Assembly (NCBI RefSeq): GCF_000685805.1 | Contig: NZ_JMKP01000025.1 | Location: 1 to 40,437, forward strand | Direction of reading: 5' to 3' | From: Psychrobacter phenylpyruvicus DSM 7000 = NBRC 102152 | GTDB lineage: Bacteria; Pseudomonadota; Gammaproteobacteria; Pseudomonadales; Moraxellaceae | Length of the DNA stretch: 40,437 nt | In this document: in pieces, positions 26,027 to 35,298 of the stretch | Position numbering within the stretch: the stretch's first letter is position 1 | Layout: each line of letters starts with the position of its first letter | Notes under the pieces: model-generated | Databases searched by the model: none | What the model saw: only the letters and a program-made list of their open reading frames with translations | Told to the model about the DNA's origin: nothing | Translations under genes and position numbers: made by a program

Positions 26027-26068
26027 CAAGCATTTTCTTAAACCCACCAATAAAAAAGGAGCCAAAAA

Positions 26069-26635
26069 ATGGCGTCAATTATTAATCAAGAAATCCCTGA
26101 GTTTTCAGCTGAAGCGTTCGTAAACGGTGAATTCAAAACCATCACTTCAGAAGACGTAAAAGGCAAATGGGCCATCTTCATGTTCTACCCAGCAGACTTC
26201 ACATTCGTTTGCCCAACTGAACTAGAAGACATGGCAGCTCAGTACGAAGAGCTTAAAGGTCTAGGTGTAGAAGTATACTCAGTATCAACTGACACTCACT
26301 TTACACACAAAGCATGGCACGATTCTTCAGAAGCTATTGGTAAAGTAACTTTCCCAATGATCGGTGACCCAACTGGCCGTATCACTCGTGGCTTCAACGT
26401 AATGATCGAAGAAGAAGGTCTAGCTGAGCGTGGTACTTTCGTAGTAGATCCAGACGGCAAAATCCAAGTTGCTGAAATCCATGCTGGCGGTATCGGCCGT
26501 AGCGCAAAAGATCTAGTTCGTAAAGTAAAAGCAGCTCAGTACGTTCGTGAAAACGACGGTGAAGTATGTCCAGCCGCTTGGGAACAAGGTCAAGAAACAC
26601 TTAAGCCAAGCCTAGACCTAGTAGGTAAAATCTAA
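26069..26635 (+). CDS. ahpC: Alkyl hydroperoxide reductase subunit C (2-Cys peroxiredoxin)
   Basis: A 188-residue typical 2-Cys peroxiredoxin of the AhpC type. Peroxidatic C48 is in FTFVCPTE and resolving C167 in GEVCPAAW. It reduces H2O2 and organic peroxides and is normally recycled by AhpF, which is not adjacent here. AAAGGAG sits 7 nt before the ATG. Codon use is strongly biased, suggesting high expression. It is the likely OxyR target and has its own terminator. Confidence 0.97.
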   Translation: MASIINQEIPEFSAEAFVNGEFKTITSEDVKGKWAIFMFYPADFTFVCPTELEDMAAQYEELKGLGVEVYSVSTDTHFTHKAWHDSSEAIGKVTFPMIGDPTGRITRGFNVMIEEEGLAERGTFVVDPDGKIQVAEIHAGGIGRSAKDLVRKVKAAQYVRENDGEVCPAAWEQGQETLKPSLDLVGKI

Positions 26636-26683
26636 TTAACCGCTAATCTTTTAATAAATAGCTAGTTAATCTAGATAGAAAAC

Positions 26684-26717
26684 AAAAACCCCGCTATTAA
26701 TTTAGCGGGGTTTTTTT
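26684..26717. terminator. Terminator after ahpC
   Basis: AAAAACCCCGCTA (26684-26696) pairs with TAGCGGGGTTTTT (26703-26715), then more T. It also suits the convergent TelA-family gene. Confidence 0.95.
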
Positions 26718-26798
26718 GTAGCTTGCAGATTTTAAATAATAGTCTGTTTAACAAAGTAGTCTGATTAAATCATCAAACCCTTTACTAAACGCTGTCTA

Positions 26799-28052
26799 TT
26801 AGATATCAATATCTACGGTGTTAGAATTATTGGCTTGATTGGTGATTTTTTTGGTATCAATCTCTTTGGTGACTTCAAGCACTGTAGTCTGGTTCGCTTT
26901 ATCCAAATATTTTTGTGCTTTATCTACCTCATGAGTCAATGAATCAACCGTGGTTTTCATATTATCTAGCGCTTTCACTTTGTAGTCGCTGATCATATCC
27001 ATGGTTTCGTAGATATTGTTAAACGCACTTTGTAACTTATCAAGCTCGATAGTACTGTTGCTGGCCTGCTCATGAATTTCAGTAGACTGACGCTTCATCA
27101 TGGCTGAAGTTGATTCAATTAAGCTGCTAGTAGTTTTGTTCAGCGCACTGATCTGATCTAATACCAGCTTTTGATTGGTCATCGCTTGAGCCACAACCAC
27201 TGCGGTGCGCAAAGCAGAAACTGTGGTAGTAGTGGCGCGATCCACCCCTTTAATTAGCTCTAAGTTGTTTTTGCGGATGGTATCTAATGCCAAATAACCT
27301 TGAACGTTAACAGCCAATTGCGTTAAGAAGTCAGTGTTTTTTTGACGCACATAAAACAGCATCTCTTCTTTAATGATACGAGCCTTTTCAGGATCAGTGG
27401 CTTCCACTTCGTAGATTTTCTTTTCTAGCTCTTCATCAATTTTTTTGCCAACATAAATATACTGGCGAATGGACTGCATTAAGTTCCACATATTGACTTT
27501 TTCTTGCTCAATCATGGCATTGTCTTTGAGCAGCTCATCTTTACCATTATAAAGACTGGTCACTACCGCATTAATATGCGACTGAGCAGACTCATATTGA
27601 CGGAAGTAGTCTTGGACTTTATTGCCCATTGGAATCAAGCCAAATAGCTTACGTGAACTGGTCAGCTGCTTTTTACTCGGATCTAAATCTTCCACAATAC
27701 CGCGCAGTTCAGTTAAAGATTTGGCGATAGGGGAGTTGTCGAATAAGCTTTTGTCCAAGCTTTTGGCCGGCAACTCTAGCATACGGTTTGACACTTGTGC
27801 CGATTCACGGATTTCTTGATTACCCAGATTATGGATAGATTGTACATTTTGCTTAAACTCGTTACTGTGTACTGGATTATTAAGCACATGACTAACGAAA
27901 GCATCGACCTTAGCATCTAGCTCAGGAATTTGGTTAGGATCAAGTTTTACCATTTGATCCGCTTCACTGGTCGGCACTTCCTTTACCGGCTCGGGTGGAG
28001 TTAAGCTAATAGACGGGGTGCTTGCACTTTCTGGAGGCGTTAATTCTTGCAT
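26799..28052 (-). CDS. TelA/KlaA toxic-anion (tellurite) resistance family protein
   Basis: A 417-residue cytoplasmic, mostly helical protein. Coiled-coil-rich regions lie about 110-415, and GLIPMGNKVQDYF is a family hallmark. The start is ATG 28052 (MQELTPPES), because AAGGA lies 6 nt before it; a further-upstream TTG start would add 27 residues with no site. The first 60 residues are Pro/Ser/Glu-rich and disordered. Family members are linked to tellurite and other stress, often as genes of unknown direct function. It follows infC on the same strand but after a terminator, so it is a separate unit. Confidence 0.88.
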   Translation of the reverse strand: MQELTPPESASTPSISLTPPEPVKEVPTSEADQMVKLDPNQIPELDAKVDAFVSHVLNNPVHSNEFKQNVQSIHNLGNQEIRESAQVSNRMLELPAKSLDKSLFDNSPIAKSLTELRGIVEDLDPSKKQLTSSRKLFGLIPMGNKVQDYFRQYESAQSHINAVVTSLYNGKDELLKDNAMIEQEKVNMWNLMQSIRQYIYVGKKIDEELEKKIYEVEATDPEKARIIKEEMLFYVRQKNTDFLTQLAVNVQGYLALDTIRKNNLELIKGVDRATTTTVSALRTAVVVAQAMTNQKLVLDQISALNKTTSSLIESTSAMMKRQSTEIHEQASNSTIELDKLQSAFNNIYETMDMISDYKVKALDNMKTTVDSLTHEVDKAQKYLDKANQTTVLEVTKEIDTKKITNQANNSNTVDIDI

Positions 28053-28365
28053 AAGAAGTCCTTGTAGTTGTTGTAGTTTGTTTTGATTAATAGATTTATT
28101 AAAGCGTTGGCTAATAAAGTAAGTGGTGCTCAATAAATAAAATATTCACTTAAAAATAAAGTAGTCAATAAACAATGTGCCTGTTAAATAGAGCACGTAT
28201 TAAATATAAATAAAGCACCTATTGAATAAATAGTACAAGAAAGCTTCAGTTGATGATATTGATTATAAGTAAATAATGTTAAGTGTTAAGTGAATTTATA
28301 AATAAAAGCAAACGCTAAGCTCAGTGAAGATGAGTAAAGCATAACAATAAATCAATACACCAGCC

Positions 28366-28402
28366 AAAAAAAACCACCAATCTGCTGCTGCAAATTGGTG
28401 GT
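28366..28402 (-). terminator. Terminator of the thrS-infC unit
   Basis: ACCACCAAT (28373-28381) pairs with ATTGGTGGT (28394-28402). On the minus strand the stem runs into an eight-T tract. It is 80 bp past the infC stop. The remaining spacer to the TelA-family start (about 28053-28365) is A/T-rich and must hold its promoter; nothing else is seen. Confidence 0.93.
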
Positions 28403-28482
28403 ATCGTTTATAACTGTAATGCTAATGCTACTTTGGGAAAGAGAAGCGGATTTTAGTCCTCAACAACGCTTTCTTAAGCAGA

Positions 28483-29004
28483 TTACTTTTTACGTGTTGG
28501 GCCAAGTAGCATACCCATCTGACGGCCTTCCATTTTTGGAGGTTGCTCGACATTTGAGATTTCAGCAGTATCTTCGATGATACGCTCAAGTTGCTGACGG
28601 CCAAGGTCTTGGTGAGCCATCTCACGACCACGGAAACGGATGGTTACTTTAACCTTGTCTTGATCTTCCAAGAAACTGATAATTTTACGCAGTTTTACTT
28701 GGTAGTCCGCTTCGTCAGTATTTGGGCGAAGTTTCATCTCTTTAAGCTGAGTTTGCTTTTGGTTTTTCTTAGCTTCTTTCGCCTTTTGTTTTTGGTCATA
28801 CAAGTAGCGCTTGTAGTCCATAATCTTACAAACAGGCGGTTTAGCATCCGGTACCAATTCAACCAAATCTAGATTGTCATCACGAGCCGCTTTACGGGCA
28901 GTTTCAATATCGACAACGCCCATCTGTTCGCCATCTTCTTTCACTAAGCGAACTTCTTTTTGCTGGATCTCTTCGTTGATGTTCAAACGGTTTGACTGTT
29001 TAAT
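28483..29004 (-). CDS. infC: Translation initiation factor IF-3 (AUU start)
   Basis: A 173-residue IF-3. The N-domain (about 1-80, [22 protein letters not shown]) is followed by a Lys-rich linker and a C-domain (about 90-170, [18 protein letters not shown]). The start is ATT at 29002-29004, giving [12 protein letters not shown], the usual IF-3 beginning. AGGAG lies about 9 nt upstream inside the end of thrS. The AUU start is conserved in infC and lets IF-3 repress its own translation. The ATT is 5 bp from the thrS stop. rpmI and rplT, normally next, are absent; a terminator follows instead. Confidence 0.97.
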   Translation of the reverse strand: MKQSNRLNINEEIQQKEVRLVKEDGEQMGVVDIETARKAARDDNLDLVELVPDAKPPVCKIMDYKRYLYDQKQKAKEAKKNQKQTQLKEMKLRPNTDEADYQVKLRKIISFLEDQDKVKVTIRFRGREMAHQDLGRQQLERIIEDTAEISNVEQPPKMEGRQMGMLLGPTRKK

Positions 29005-29009
29005 AGGTA

Positions 29010-30944
29010 TTACTCCTCATCAGTTTTTGTTGTTAGTCGCCCCTTTTGGGCAACAGCTTTCTGTATTAATTCAATAAAGTCAGCCACAGACATTACGCCT
29101 AGGTTCTCGCCTTCACGAGTCCGCACGTTAACTTGTCCTGACTCAACTTCTTTATCCCCTAATACTAGCATATAGGGGATACGTTCTAGTGTTCTTTCTC
29201 GTATCTTAAATCCAATTTTTTCATTACGCAAGTCACTAATAACACGTAGGCCTGCATTTTGTAGTTCAGCAACTACATTTTTACAAGCTTCAGCTTGTTT
29301 GTCAGTGATGTTCATCACCACCACTTGCTGCGGTGATAGCCAGACCGGCATCCAACCGGCATAGTGCTCAATAAGCATACCGATAAAGCGCTCAAATGAA
29401 CCTAAGATAGCGCGGTGTAGCATGACGGGTACATCACGTTCACCTTGCTCATTAATATAGTGAGCATCCAAACGATTTGGCAAGTTGAAGTCTAGCTGTA
29501 AAGTACCACACTGCCAGACACGGCCGATAGAGTCGCGCAAACTAAATTCAATCTTCGGACCATAAAATGCACCTTCACCTTCTTGCAGCTCCCACTTAAG
29601 ACCTGCGGCATCTAGAGCATCTGCTAGTGCTTTTTCAGCAGCATCCCAAAGCTCATCTGCACCGACACGTTTTTCAGGACGCGTTGATAACTTCATTTCG
29701 ATATTATCAAAGCCAAAGTCTTTATAAACATCTAGGGTAAGCTTAATAAAGTCAGAGGCCTCTTTACCAATTTGTGCATTGGTACAGAAAATATGGGCGT
29801 CATCTTGGGTAAAGCCGCGGACACGCATAATACCATGTAGTGCACCCGATGGCTCATTACGGTGGCAAGAGCCAAACTCTGCTAAGCGTAGCGGTAAATC
29901 ACGATATGAGCGTAAACCTTGGTTAAATACTTGCACGTGGCAAGGGCAGTTCATAGGCTTAATGGCATAGTCACGGTTTTCACTACTGGTGGTAAACATG
30001 TTTTCAGCATAGTTTTCCCAGTGCCCGGATTTTTCCCATAAGCTTCTGTCCACAATTTGTGGGGTCTTAATTTCTTTATAGCCATTATCTTGCTGAATCT
30101 TACGCATATATTGCTCAAGCACTTGATAAATGGTCCAACCATTGGGATGCCAAAATACCATGCCAGGTGCTTGCTCTTGTAAATGGAACAAGTCTAGAGC
30201 TTTACCAATTTTACGGTGGTCACGTTTTTCAGCTTCTTCGATACGCTCAATATAAGCTTTTAAGTCTTTTTTATCAGCCCAAGCCGTGCCATAAATACGT
30301 TGTAGTTGTTCATTTTTGGCATCACCACGCCAATAAGCACCACTCATTTTGGTTAGCTTAAATACTTTTAAAAAGCGAGTGTTTGGTACGTGTGGGCCAC
30401 GGCACATGTCGACGTATTCTTGATGGAAATATAAGCCAAACTCTTTTTCTTCCGGCATATCGTTGATAAGCTTCAGCTTATAATCTTCATTACGCGCTTT
30501 GAAAATTTTGATGGCTTCATCGCGAGGTGTCATTTTTTTGATAACGTCATAGTTTTGCTTAATAAGCTCTGCCATACGTTTTTCAATAGCTGACATGTCA
30601 TCAGGAGTGAATGGGACTTCACTAAAGATATCGTAATAAAAGCCTTCTTCGATAACCGGACCAATAACCATTTTTACGTTAGGGTAAAGTTGCTTCACAG
30701 CATGACCCAACAAATGCGCACAAGAGTGACGAATGATATCGACGCCGTCTTCATCTTTAGGGGTTACAATTTCAACCTTAGCATCATGGGTGATAGGGTC
30801 GCTTGCATCTACAAGCTTGCCGTCTACACGTCCTGCAACCGTTGCTTTAGCAAGGCCTGGGCCAATACTTTCAGCCACTTGCATAACTGTTGTCGCACCG
30901 TCGAACTCTTTTACACTGCCATCAGGTAAAGTTATTGCAACCAT
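29010..30944 (-). CDS. thrS: Threonyl-tRNA synthetase
   Basis: A 644-residue class II synthetase. TGS domain 1-61; editing domain about 65-240 with HSCAH (73-77) and C181/H185; catalytic core about 242-540 with Zn ligands C333 (MNCPCH) and H384 (DDAHIF) plus the MLHRAILGS histidine; anticodon domain about 545-644. Motif 2 is [11 protein letters not shown]. It charges tRNA-Thr. It is first in the thrS-infC unit, with a terminator-like hairpin in its leader. Confidence 0.98.
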   Translation of the reverse strand: MVAITLPDGSVKEFDGATTVMQVAESIGPGLAKATVAGRVDGKLVDASDPITHDAKVEIVTPKDEDGVDIIRHSCAHLLGHAVKQLYPNVKMVIGPVIEEGFYYDIFSEVPFTPDDMSAIEKRMAELIKQNYDVIKKMTPRDEAIKIFKARNEDYKLKLINDMPEEKEFGLYFHQEYVDMCRGPHVPNTRFLKVFKLTKMSGAYWRGDAKNEQLQRIYGTAWADKKDLKAYIERIEEAEKRDHRKIGKALDLFHLQEQAPGMVFWHPNGWTIYQVLEQYMRKIQQDNGYKEIKTPQIVDRSLWEKSGHWENYAENMFTTSSENRDYAIKPMNCPCHVQVFNQGLRSYRDLPLRLAEFGSCHRNEPSGALHGIMRVRGFTQDDAHIFCTNAQIGKEASDFIKLTLDVYKDFGFDNIEMKLSTRPEKRVGADELWDAAEKALADALDAAGLKWELQEGEGAFYGPKIEFSLRDSIGRVWQCGTLQLDFNLPNRLDAHYINEQGERDVPVMLHRAILGSFERFIGMLIEHYAGWMPVWLSPQQVVVMNITDKQAEACKNVVAELQNAGLRVISDLRNEKIGFKIRERTLERIPYMLVLGDKEVESGQVNVRTREGENLGVMSVADFIELIQKAVAQKGRLTTKTDEE

Positions 30945-31041
30945 AATTTAAATCCAAATAATCCATAACGCAAATAAAGAAATCATCATATGATAATTGT
31001 GATGATAATAATAAATACAACCGTTAGTATAAATTCTAACA

Positions 31042-31065
31042 GAAAAAACCGACTAAAAAGTCGGT
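31042..31065 (-). terminator. Intrinsic-terminator-like hairpin in the thrS leader
   Basis: On the minus strand ACCGAC-TTTTTA-GTCGGT is followed by TTTTTCTG, a compact terminator about 100 nt upstream of the thrS start. It points the same way as thrS, and no minus-strand gene is seen behind it. It may be a transcription attenuator, or it may block stray upstream transcription. Confidence 0.6.
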
Positions 31066-31488
31066 GTGTAGCCTGATTATAGTATCTATTATAAAGCAAT
31101 TTTAGCAACTATTTATAGTCAATCATCAAACGAGGTTAAATACAAGGAACAAACAGGCTATAAATCGATTGTTATTGCTTTTGTAAGTTTGTTTAAGGAG
31201 TTTAAAGGATACTCTGCAAAGCCAGTCTTATTATTCTAGCTTTAAAATGCCTAATTTCCTATATGACTATAACTATGATTAATAAAATAATCTTATCCCG
31301 CCTAATTTAATCCAAATAGTTGTTCTAGATGTCAGCTATCACGCGTATTTTTTAGATAAGATAGATGAAAACAAATTTAAAAATATATAAATATATATTT
31401 AGTTTTATTTAATAATATATCAAATAGTGCTAAGCTAAATGAGTTTATACTTTACTCTTATAACTATCTTTAGCCTTTGGATACTAAT
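31066..31488. other. A/T-rich spacer between thrS and the PAAR gene
   Basis: It contains TATAAT-like hexamers on the minus strand around 31070-31095 that may serve thrS, but none has a -35 at standard spacing. The last 120 bp before the PAAR start are nearly pure A/T with many TATA stretches, a mark of the AT-rich island edge. No gene is seen. Confidence 0.5.
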
Positions 31489-32025
31489 ATGGCAGCATAT
31501 ATCACAGTAGGTGCAAAGACTACTCATGGCGGTACAGTAGTCAGTGGTTCACCACATACGACTCACAATGGCATTCCAGTCGCTCGTAAAGGCGATAAAG
31601 TCATCTGCAAAAAGTGTAAAAAGATAGTCACCATTGCTACTGGCGATCCCTCATTTATTATTGACGGTGCACCCATTGCTAGAGCAGGTGATGTTACCAC
31701 TTGTGGTTCTAAACTGATTGCAATTCAGCAGTCTTTTGCTCAATCTGATTTTGAGGTTGGTGAGATTGAGCCTATTAAGCAACCTGAGCCTTTGCAGTTT
31801 AATAGGTCTGACTCTAATCATTTGATGGAAGAAGAGGTTTATGATGATAAGTTTCAATTATTAGATGAATTGACTCAAGAACCGTTAGTAAATGTCTCTT
31901 ATCAATTAAAATATGATGGTAAAGTCGTATCAGGTAACACTGACTCTCAAGGGTTTACTCAATTGATTGAAGCTGATAATCCTGCCGAGGTCAGTATTTC
32001 GTTACTTGTAGATGAGGAAGAATAA
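31489..32025 (+). CDS. PAAR-domain T6SS spike protein with C-terminal extension
   Basis: A 178-residue protein. Residues 1-about 85 form a PAAR domain (GAKTTHGGTVVSGSP, GIPVARKGDKVICKKC, IARAGDVTTCGSKLIA) with His/Cys metal ligands; such domains sharpen the VgrG tip. A Glu/Pro linker leads to a second domain (about 125-172, FQLLDELTQEPLVNVSYQLK then GNTDSQGFTQLI), which resembles the transthyretin-like extensions seen in T6SS spike and adaptor proteins. The start is ATG 31489, since a TTG four codons earlier lacks support. It ends 2 bp before the metallopeptidase, implying a spike-cargo pair. Confidence 0.85.
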   Translation: MAAYITVGAKTTHGGTVVSGSPHTTHNGIPVARKGDKVICKKCKKIVTIATGDPSFIIDGAPIARAGDVTTCGSKLIAIQQSFAQSDFEVGEIEPIKQPEPLQFNRSDSNHLMEEEVYDDKFQLLDELTQEPLVNVSYQLKYDGKVVSGNTDSQGFTQLIEADNPAEVSISLLVDEEE

Positions 32026-32027
32026 TC

Positions 32028-32663
32028 ATGGCACAACGTGAAATAAATTGTGGTAACTATCGCTTAACTAGAGCTGATAGTAGTGGTCATAAATGTGTCT
32101 CTGTTCCAACAAAAAGGGTACTAACGCCAGGTGAGATTGCTATGGCAACTAAAGTATTTGCCAACTCAATCGATTACTCAATAGTGTATATTCATAATGA
32201 AGAATATTTACCTTTCGGCTGGCAAAAAGACAACACGATTATGACTCCAGATGGAGAATTATACTATCCAAAAGGTCATTATAAGTCTGATTATTCTACA
32301 GAATCTAATAACTATAAACATTTATTTATTCACGAAATGGTCCATGTTTGGCAATATCAGCTAGGATATAACGTTAAGTGGGAAGGTGCATGTTTGCATC
32401 TCAATAACATGTTCGGTGGTTCTGACCCCTACCCTTATGTTTTGGATACTGCTAAAAAACTGTGTGATTATAATATGGAGCAACAAGGGGATATAATCGC
32501 TGATTATTTTGTATATTACTGCTTAAGTTTACCTTTGGCACAAGCTGCAGCTATCGTATCTGATTCTGGTTATAGGAATCGTAATAACAGGAATGAATAT
32601 TTAGTAGTGCTCTCTGATTTTTTAAGTGACCCTAGTAATACGACTAATCTACCTAACTCCTAA
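32028..32663 (+). CDS. Putative T6SS-associated zinc metallopeptidase ('vgr-related' type)
   Basis: A 211-residue protein with zincin motif HEMVH (102-106) in LFIHEMVHVWQYQLGY and a candidate third ligand E151 in NMEQQGDIIADYF. Its opening TPGEIAMATKVFANSIDYS and FGWQ/MTPDGELYY resemble peptidase-like proteins found next to VgrG/PAAR genes. It has no signal peptide. The PAAR gene is 2 bp upstream, and its ribosome binding site GAGGAAG lies inside that gene's end. It is either a delivered effector or a processing/maturation factor of the spike; the effector role is inference. Confidence 0.7.
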   Translation: MAQREINCGNYRLTRADSSGHKCVSVPTKRVLTPGEIAMATKVFANSIDYSIVYIHNEEYLPFGWQKDNTIMTPDGELYYPKGHYKSDYSTESNNYKHLFIHEMVHVWQYQLGYNVKWEGACLHLNNMFGGSDPYPYVLDTAKKLCDYNMEQQGDIIADYFVYYCLSLPLAQAAAIVSDSGYRNRNNRNEYLVVLSDFLSDPSNTTNLPNS

Positions 32664-32731
32664 GGATAGATTAGAAATCTTACAAAAGTAGCATCAGTTC
32701 ATAAATACTAAACACCTTCACAGTTCTACAG

Positions 32732-33425
32732 TACAATGACAAAGGATTTAAACGTTATACAGTCGTCCATAAAGCTACATTCTTTGAGATGTTTGATGCT
32801 TTGAAAGAGTATGTGCAACAAAAGACCAAATGAGGAAGGCTTGAGAATATGATTATCCATTCAGGGAAGTTTGAATTACCTAACAAACTGCTTTATGGTA
32901 ACTCTAATTGTTCTGACTGGATAGCTGTCGTAAATGATGCGACTAAAACGTCTATTGAACGTCCAAAAAAACCATAAAGAGTACTACAGTGGTAAAAGGA
33001 AACAACACAACCTAAAAGCTCAAGTTATAGTGTATTAGAAAACTTGTTTAATCTTAGACGTTCAAACGACGACAGGTAGCGTTTATGACTTTAAGTTTTG
33101 TAAAGATACTTGTCCTGATTGGCTGCCCGATAATACGTATTATCTAGCAGATAGTGGCTATCAAGGCATCGCTAAGTTACATGAAACAACGTTTATACTT
33201 TTTAAAGAACCTCGCAATGGTCAAACCCTTGAGATTTGTGAGAAAGCTAATAACTACTTGGCAAAGTTCCTTGTTAGAGTAGAGCATAAAATAGGTTTAC
33301 TTAAACTGTTTAAAATTTTTGCAACTAAATATCGTAATCGTAATAATCGATATGATTTTAAAATAAAGTTATTTGCTAGTATCGCTAATTTTCAATTTAA
33401 TTTATTACTTTTGCAAGAGGTCTAA
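32732..33425 (+). pseudogene. Decayed DDE transposase (IS5-like, DDE_Tnp_4 type)
   Basis: Translation in two frames gives recognisable pieces: RYTVVHKATFFEMFDALKEY, a stop (TGA), then WIAVVNDATKTSIERPKKP, a frameshift, YYSGKRKQHNLKAQVIV, a stop, then PDNTYYLADSGYQGIA and a final LFASIANFQFNLLLLQEV ending at 33425. The ERPKK...YYSGKRK order is typical of IS5-type transposases. No open frame remains. No terminal repeats were identified. Confidence 0.8.
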
Positions 33426-33426
33426 T

Positions 33427-33873
33427 GTGTTTAGAATATATTTGAATAGCTTGATAATAATTAGTTTATGTTTAACTACTTCCTGTGTAAATAAGAACCC
33501 TTCACACAAGTTACCTATTAGACTTGAAGTCGATTTCTTCATAAATAAAGACGATAAACTATGCTTTAAACCAGATTTCACAACTGCAAATATTGAATCT
33601 AGTCCTCACAAACTAGATGAGATTACAAATGTTTTCTTTGGTCTTGATTTAATCAGGCAAGATGAACTCATACCTATATGGGAAGATAAGTTACCTAAAG
33701 ACAAATCTTATAAGGGACTACCTATATGTTCAGAAGAAAACTATAACGACTTATTAGTTGAAGATAATGAGTATGCTTTTTGTATGAGGGGGTTTGAGCC
33801 AAAAGGAAGCTTTAATGTAATCGCTTGCCCAAATTTTGTTTATGGTAAAAGTAATATAATAAGAGTGGAGTAG
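33427..33873 (+). CDS. Small putative lipoprotein, possible T6SS immunity protein
   Basis: A 148-residue protein. The start is GTG 33427 with AAGAGG six bases upstream; that site lies within the end of the decayed transposase. The N-terminus (MFRIYLNSLIIISLCLTTSC) is a signal peptide with a lipobox-like end at C20, although the -3 residue is Thr. The mature part has several Cys (CFKP, ICSEE, FCMR, ACPN) and an alternating beta pattern. Periplasmic lipoproteins of this size next to PAAR cargo are often immunity proteins; this is inference. Its stop TAG is immediately followed by an IS end. Confidence 0.5.
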   Translation: MFRIYLNSLIIISLCLTTSCVNKNPSHKLPIRLEVDFFINKDDKLCFKPDFTTANIESSPHKLDEITNVFFGLDLIRQDELIPIWEDKLPKDKSYKGLPICSEENYNDLLVEDNEYAFCMRGFEPKGSFNVIACPNFVYGKSNIIRVE

Positions 33874-34078
33874 TGTAGTGGTCAAGTTTTTTTGACAGTA
33901 TTTAAGAGGCTATTTATGGAAATAAAGTCCCTATTTTGCTACTGATGTTAGATAGTTACTAACGCTATGAGGTCTTGCACTTTGATAATTGTGCCAAATA
34001 TAAGTGCTCACTGCTTTTTTCGCTTGATTAATGTGTTTATAGCCATTTCTAGTGATCCCTATAGTTCGGAATTAATAC
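33874..34078 (-). mobile_element. IS3-type transposase remnant
   Basis: The minus strand encodes the C-terminal end of an integrase-core transposase: GYKHINQAKKAVSTYIWHNY followed by QSARPHSVSNYLTSVAK and a stop at 33931-33933. This is the A..YI..YYN..RPH..NxLTP pattern of IS3-family transposases. TGTAGTGGTCAAGTTTTTTT at 33874 looks like the element's terminal repeat. The N-terminal part is lost before the IS1016-type element at 34103. Confidence 0.7.
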
Positions 34079-34102
34079 CAAGGTAATCTAGATATGAATA
34101 TT

Positions 34103-34816
34103 CTAGGGGCTGTCCTAGATAAGTAAAATTATTTAGGGTAGTACCATGAGAAAGAGTAAACTAAGTTGGTATAAACAAAACAGACTAATCGAACTATTTG
34201 TTGCAGGCTCTACAGCCAGAACAGCAGCAAGTTTAGTCGGCGTAAACAAAACAACAGCCAGTTATTACTTTCATAGACTTCGAATACTTATTTACGAAAA
34301 CTGCCAAGAGCCTGGCCTATTCGAAGGTGAGATCGAAGTAGACGAGTCATACTTTGGCGGTACTCGCAAAGGCAAAAAAGGACGAGGTGCAGGTAGTGAA
34401 GTCCCTGTATTCGGCCTGTTAAAGCGTAATGGCAATGTTTATGCCTGTATTATACCCAATGCTAAAGCAGATACCTTGATTCCAATTATTAGAGAAAAAG
34501 TAGTCCCAGATAGCATTGTTTACACTGATTCATTTAGAAGCTACAACGCCCTAGATGTCAGTGAATTTACTCATTATCGTATTAACCACTCTAAAACCTT
34601 TGTGAATGACAAGAATCATATTAACGGTATAGAGAACTTTTGGAACCAAGCTAAATGCCATTTACGCAAGTTTAATGGTGTGCCAAAAGAGCATTTTCAC
34701 CTCTATTTGAAGGAATGTGAGTGGCGGTTTAATCACAGTGACCCAAAGTTTCAATTACGTCAATTAAAACAATGGGTTAGACAGGGTTTCAACTAGTTAT
34801 CTAGGACAGCCCCTAG
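34103..34816 (+). mobile_element. Complete IS1595-family (IS1016-type) insertion sequence
   Basis: Perfect inverted repeats: GGGGCTGTCCTAGATAA (34106-34122) and its complement (34797-34813), extendable by three bases to CTAGGGG...CCCCTAG (34103-34816). The element is about 710 bp with a single transposase. The flanking 8-9 bp do not match, so the expected target duplication is missing. Confidence 0.9.
34146..34796 (+). CDS. IS1595-family transposase (IS1016 group)
   Basis: 216 residues with an N-terminal helix-turn-helix (about 10-46, TARTAASLVGVNKTTASYYF) and a DDE domain (ISXO2-like). The acidic triad is D66 in EVDESYFGG, D128 in VYTDSFRSY and E163 in GIENFWNQAK. The basic GGTRKGKKGRG after D66 is typical of the group. 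It is intact from ATG to stop and sits wholly inside the inverted repeats, so the element may still be mobile. Confidence 0.93.
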   Translation: MRKSKLSWYKQNRLIELFVAGSTARTAASLVGVNKTTASYYFHRLRILIYENCQEPGLFEGEIEVDESYFGGTRKGKKGRGAGSEVPVFGLLKRNGNVYACIIPNAKADTLIPIIREKVVPDSIVYTDSFRSYNALDVSEFTHYRINHSKTFVNDKNHINGIENFWNQAKCHLRKFNGVPKEHFHLYLKECEWRFNHSDPKFQLRQLKQWVRQGFN

Positions 34817-34824
34817 TGTTTTAA

Positions 34825-35286
34825 ATATGGGGGCGTTTTCGTTATGCAAGTTATGGTTATGGAGAGATGCAACTTGGTTTAGCAGCAGATTTAATGGGAG
34901 TCACAAAAAATGATAATCCTAATTACCTTGAAGAGGTGTTTAATATAATCTCTTCAAATGCTGAAATAGCGATGGATTTAATAGGCAAACATTTAAACAA
35001 TGAACAGAAAAGACGTGGTAGGAGATTAACTCCTAGGGAAGCTACAGTATTCTATAATGCAGGAAACAATGCGTTAGATAGTTATATAAATGGTGAGATA
35101 ACACAGGAAAGAATAATTAATAGTATTTATGGTCGCTCTTGGGAATGGCAGAATGCTATTAGAATGGCATTAGAAGGTTTAATAGTGGGACAGCCTGATA
35201 ACTGCGTCTTAGATTCTTGTAATACTTATATGGAACAAGATTTATCGGAATGGACAAACAATCTTTCAATGACCGTTCAATATTAA
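34825..35286 (+). pseudogene. 5'-truncated effector-like gene fragment beside the IS
   Basis: Coding potential runs in frame from 34825 (just after a TAA and 9 bp past the IS repeat) without a start until ATG 34867. The upstream codons WGRFRYASYGYGE read like protein, so the gene was probably cut by the insertion. From 34867, 139 residues remain: MQLGLAADLMGVTKND, a helical middle, then RGRRLTPREATVFYNAG and YGRSWEWQNAIRMALEGL. There is no known domain I can name. A membrane protein follows 12 bp downstream, as expected for a toxin-immunity pair. Confidence 0.5.
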
Positions 35287-35298
35287 ATAGGCTTAATT

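Larger units (their letters stand above)
25571..26068. promoter_or_regulatory. oxyR-ahpC divergent regulatory region
   Basis: A 498-bp A/T-rich spacer. Two CTAT-N8-ATAG half-site elements at 25669-25684 resemble part of an OxyR operator (ATAGnTnnnAnCTAT), but the full four-part motif is not met. A possible ahpC -10, TATGAT (25959-25964), has no good -35, as expected for an activator-dependent promoter. The palindromes at 25734 and 26008 are listed separately. An inverted repeat TTGCTAT/ATAGCAA with a 14-bp spacer occupies 25792-25819. Confidence 0.5.

Noticed and set aside
33373..33426. Longer N-terminus for the lipoprotein at 33427
   Set aside because: The extra codons are the other frame of the decayed transposase; the GTG with AAGAGG gives a proper signal peptide.
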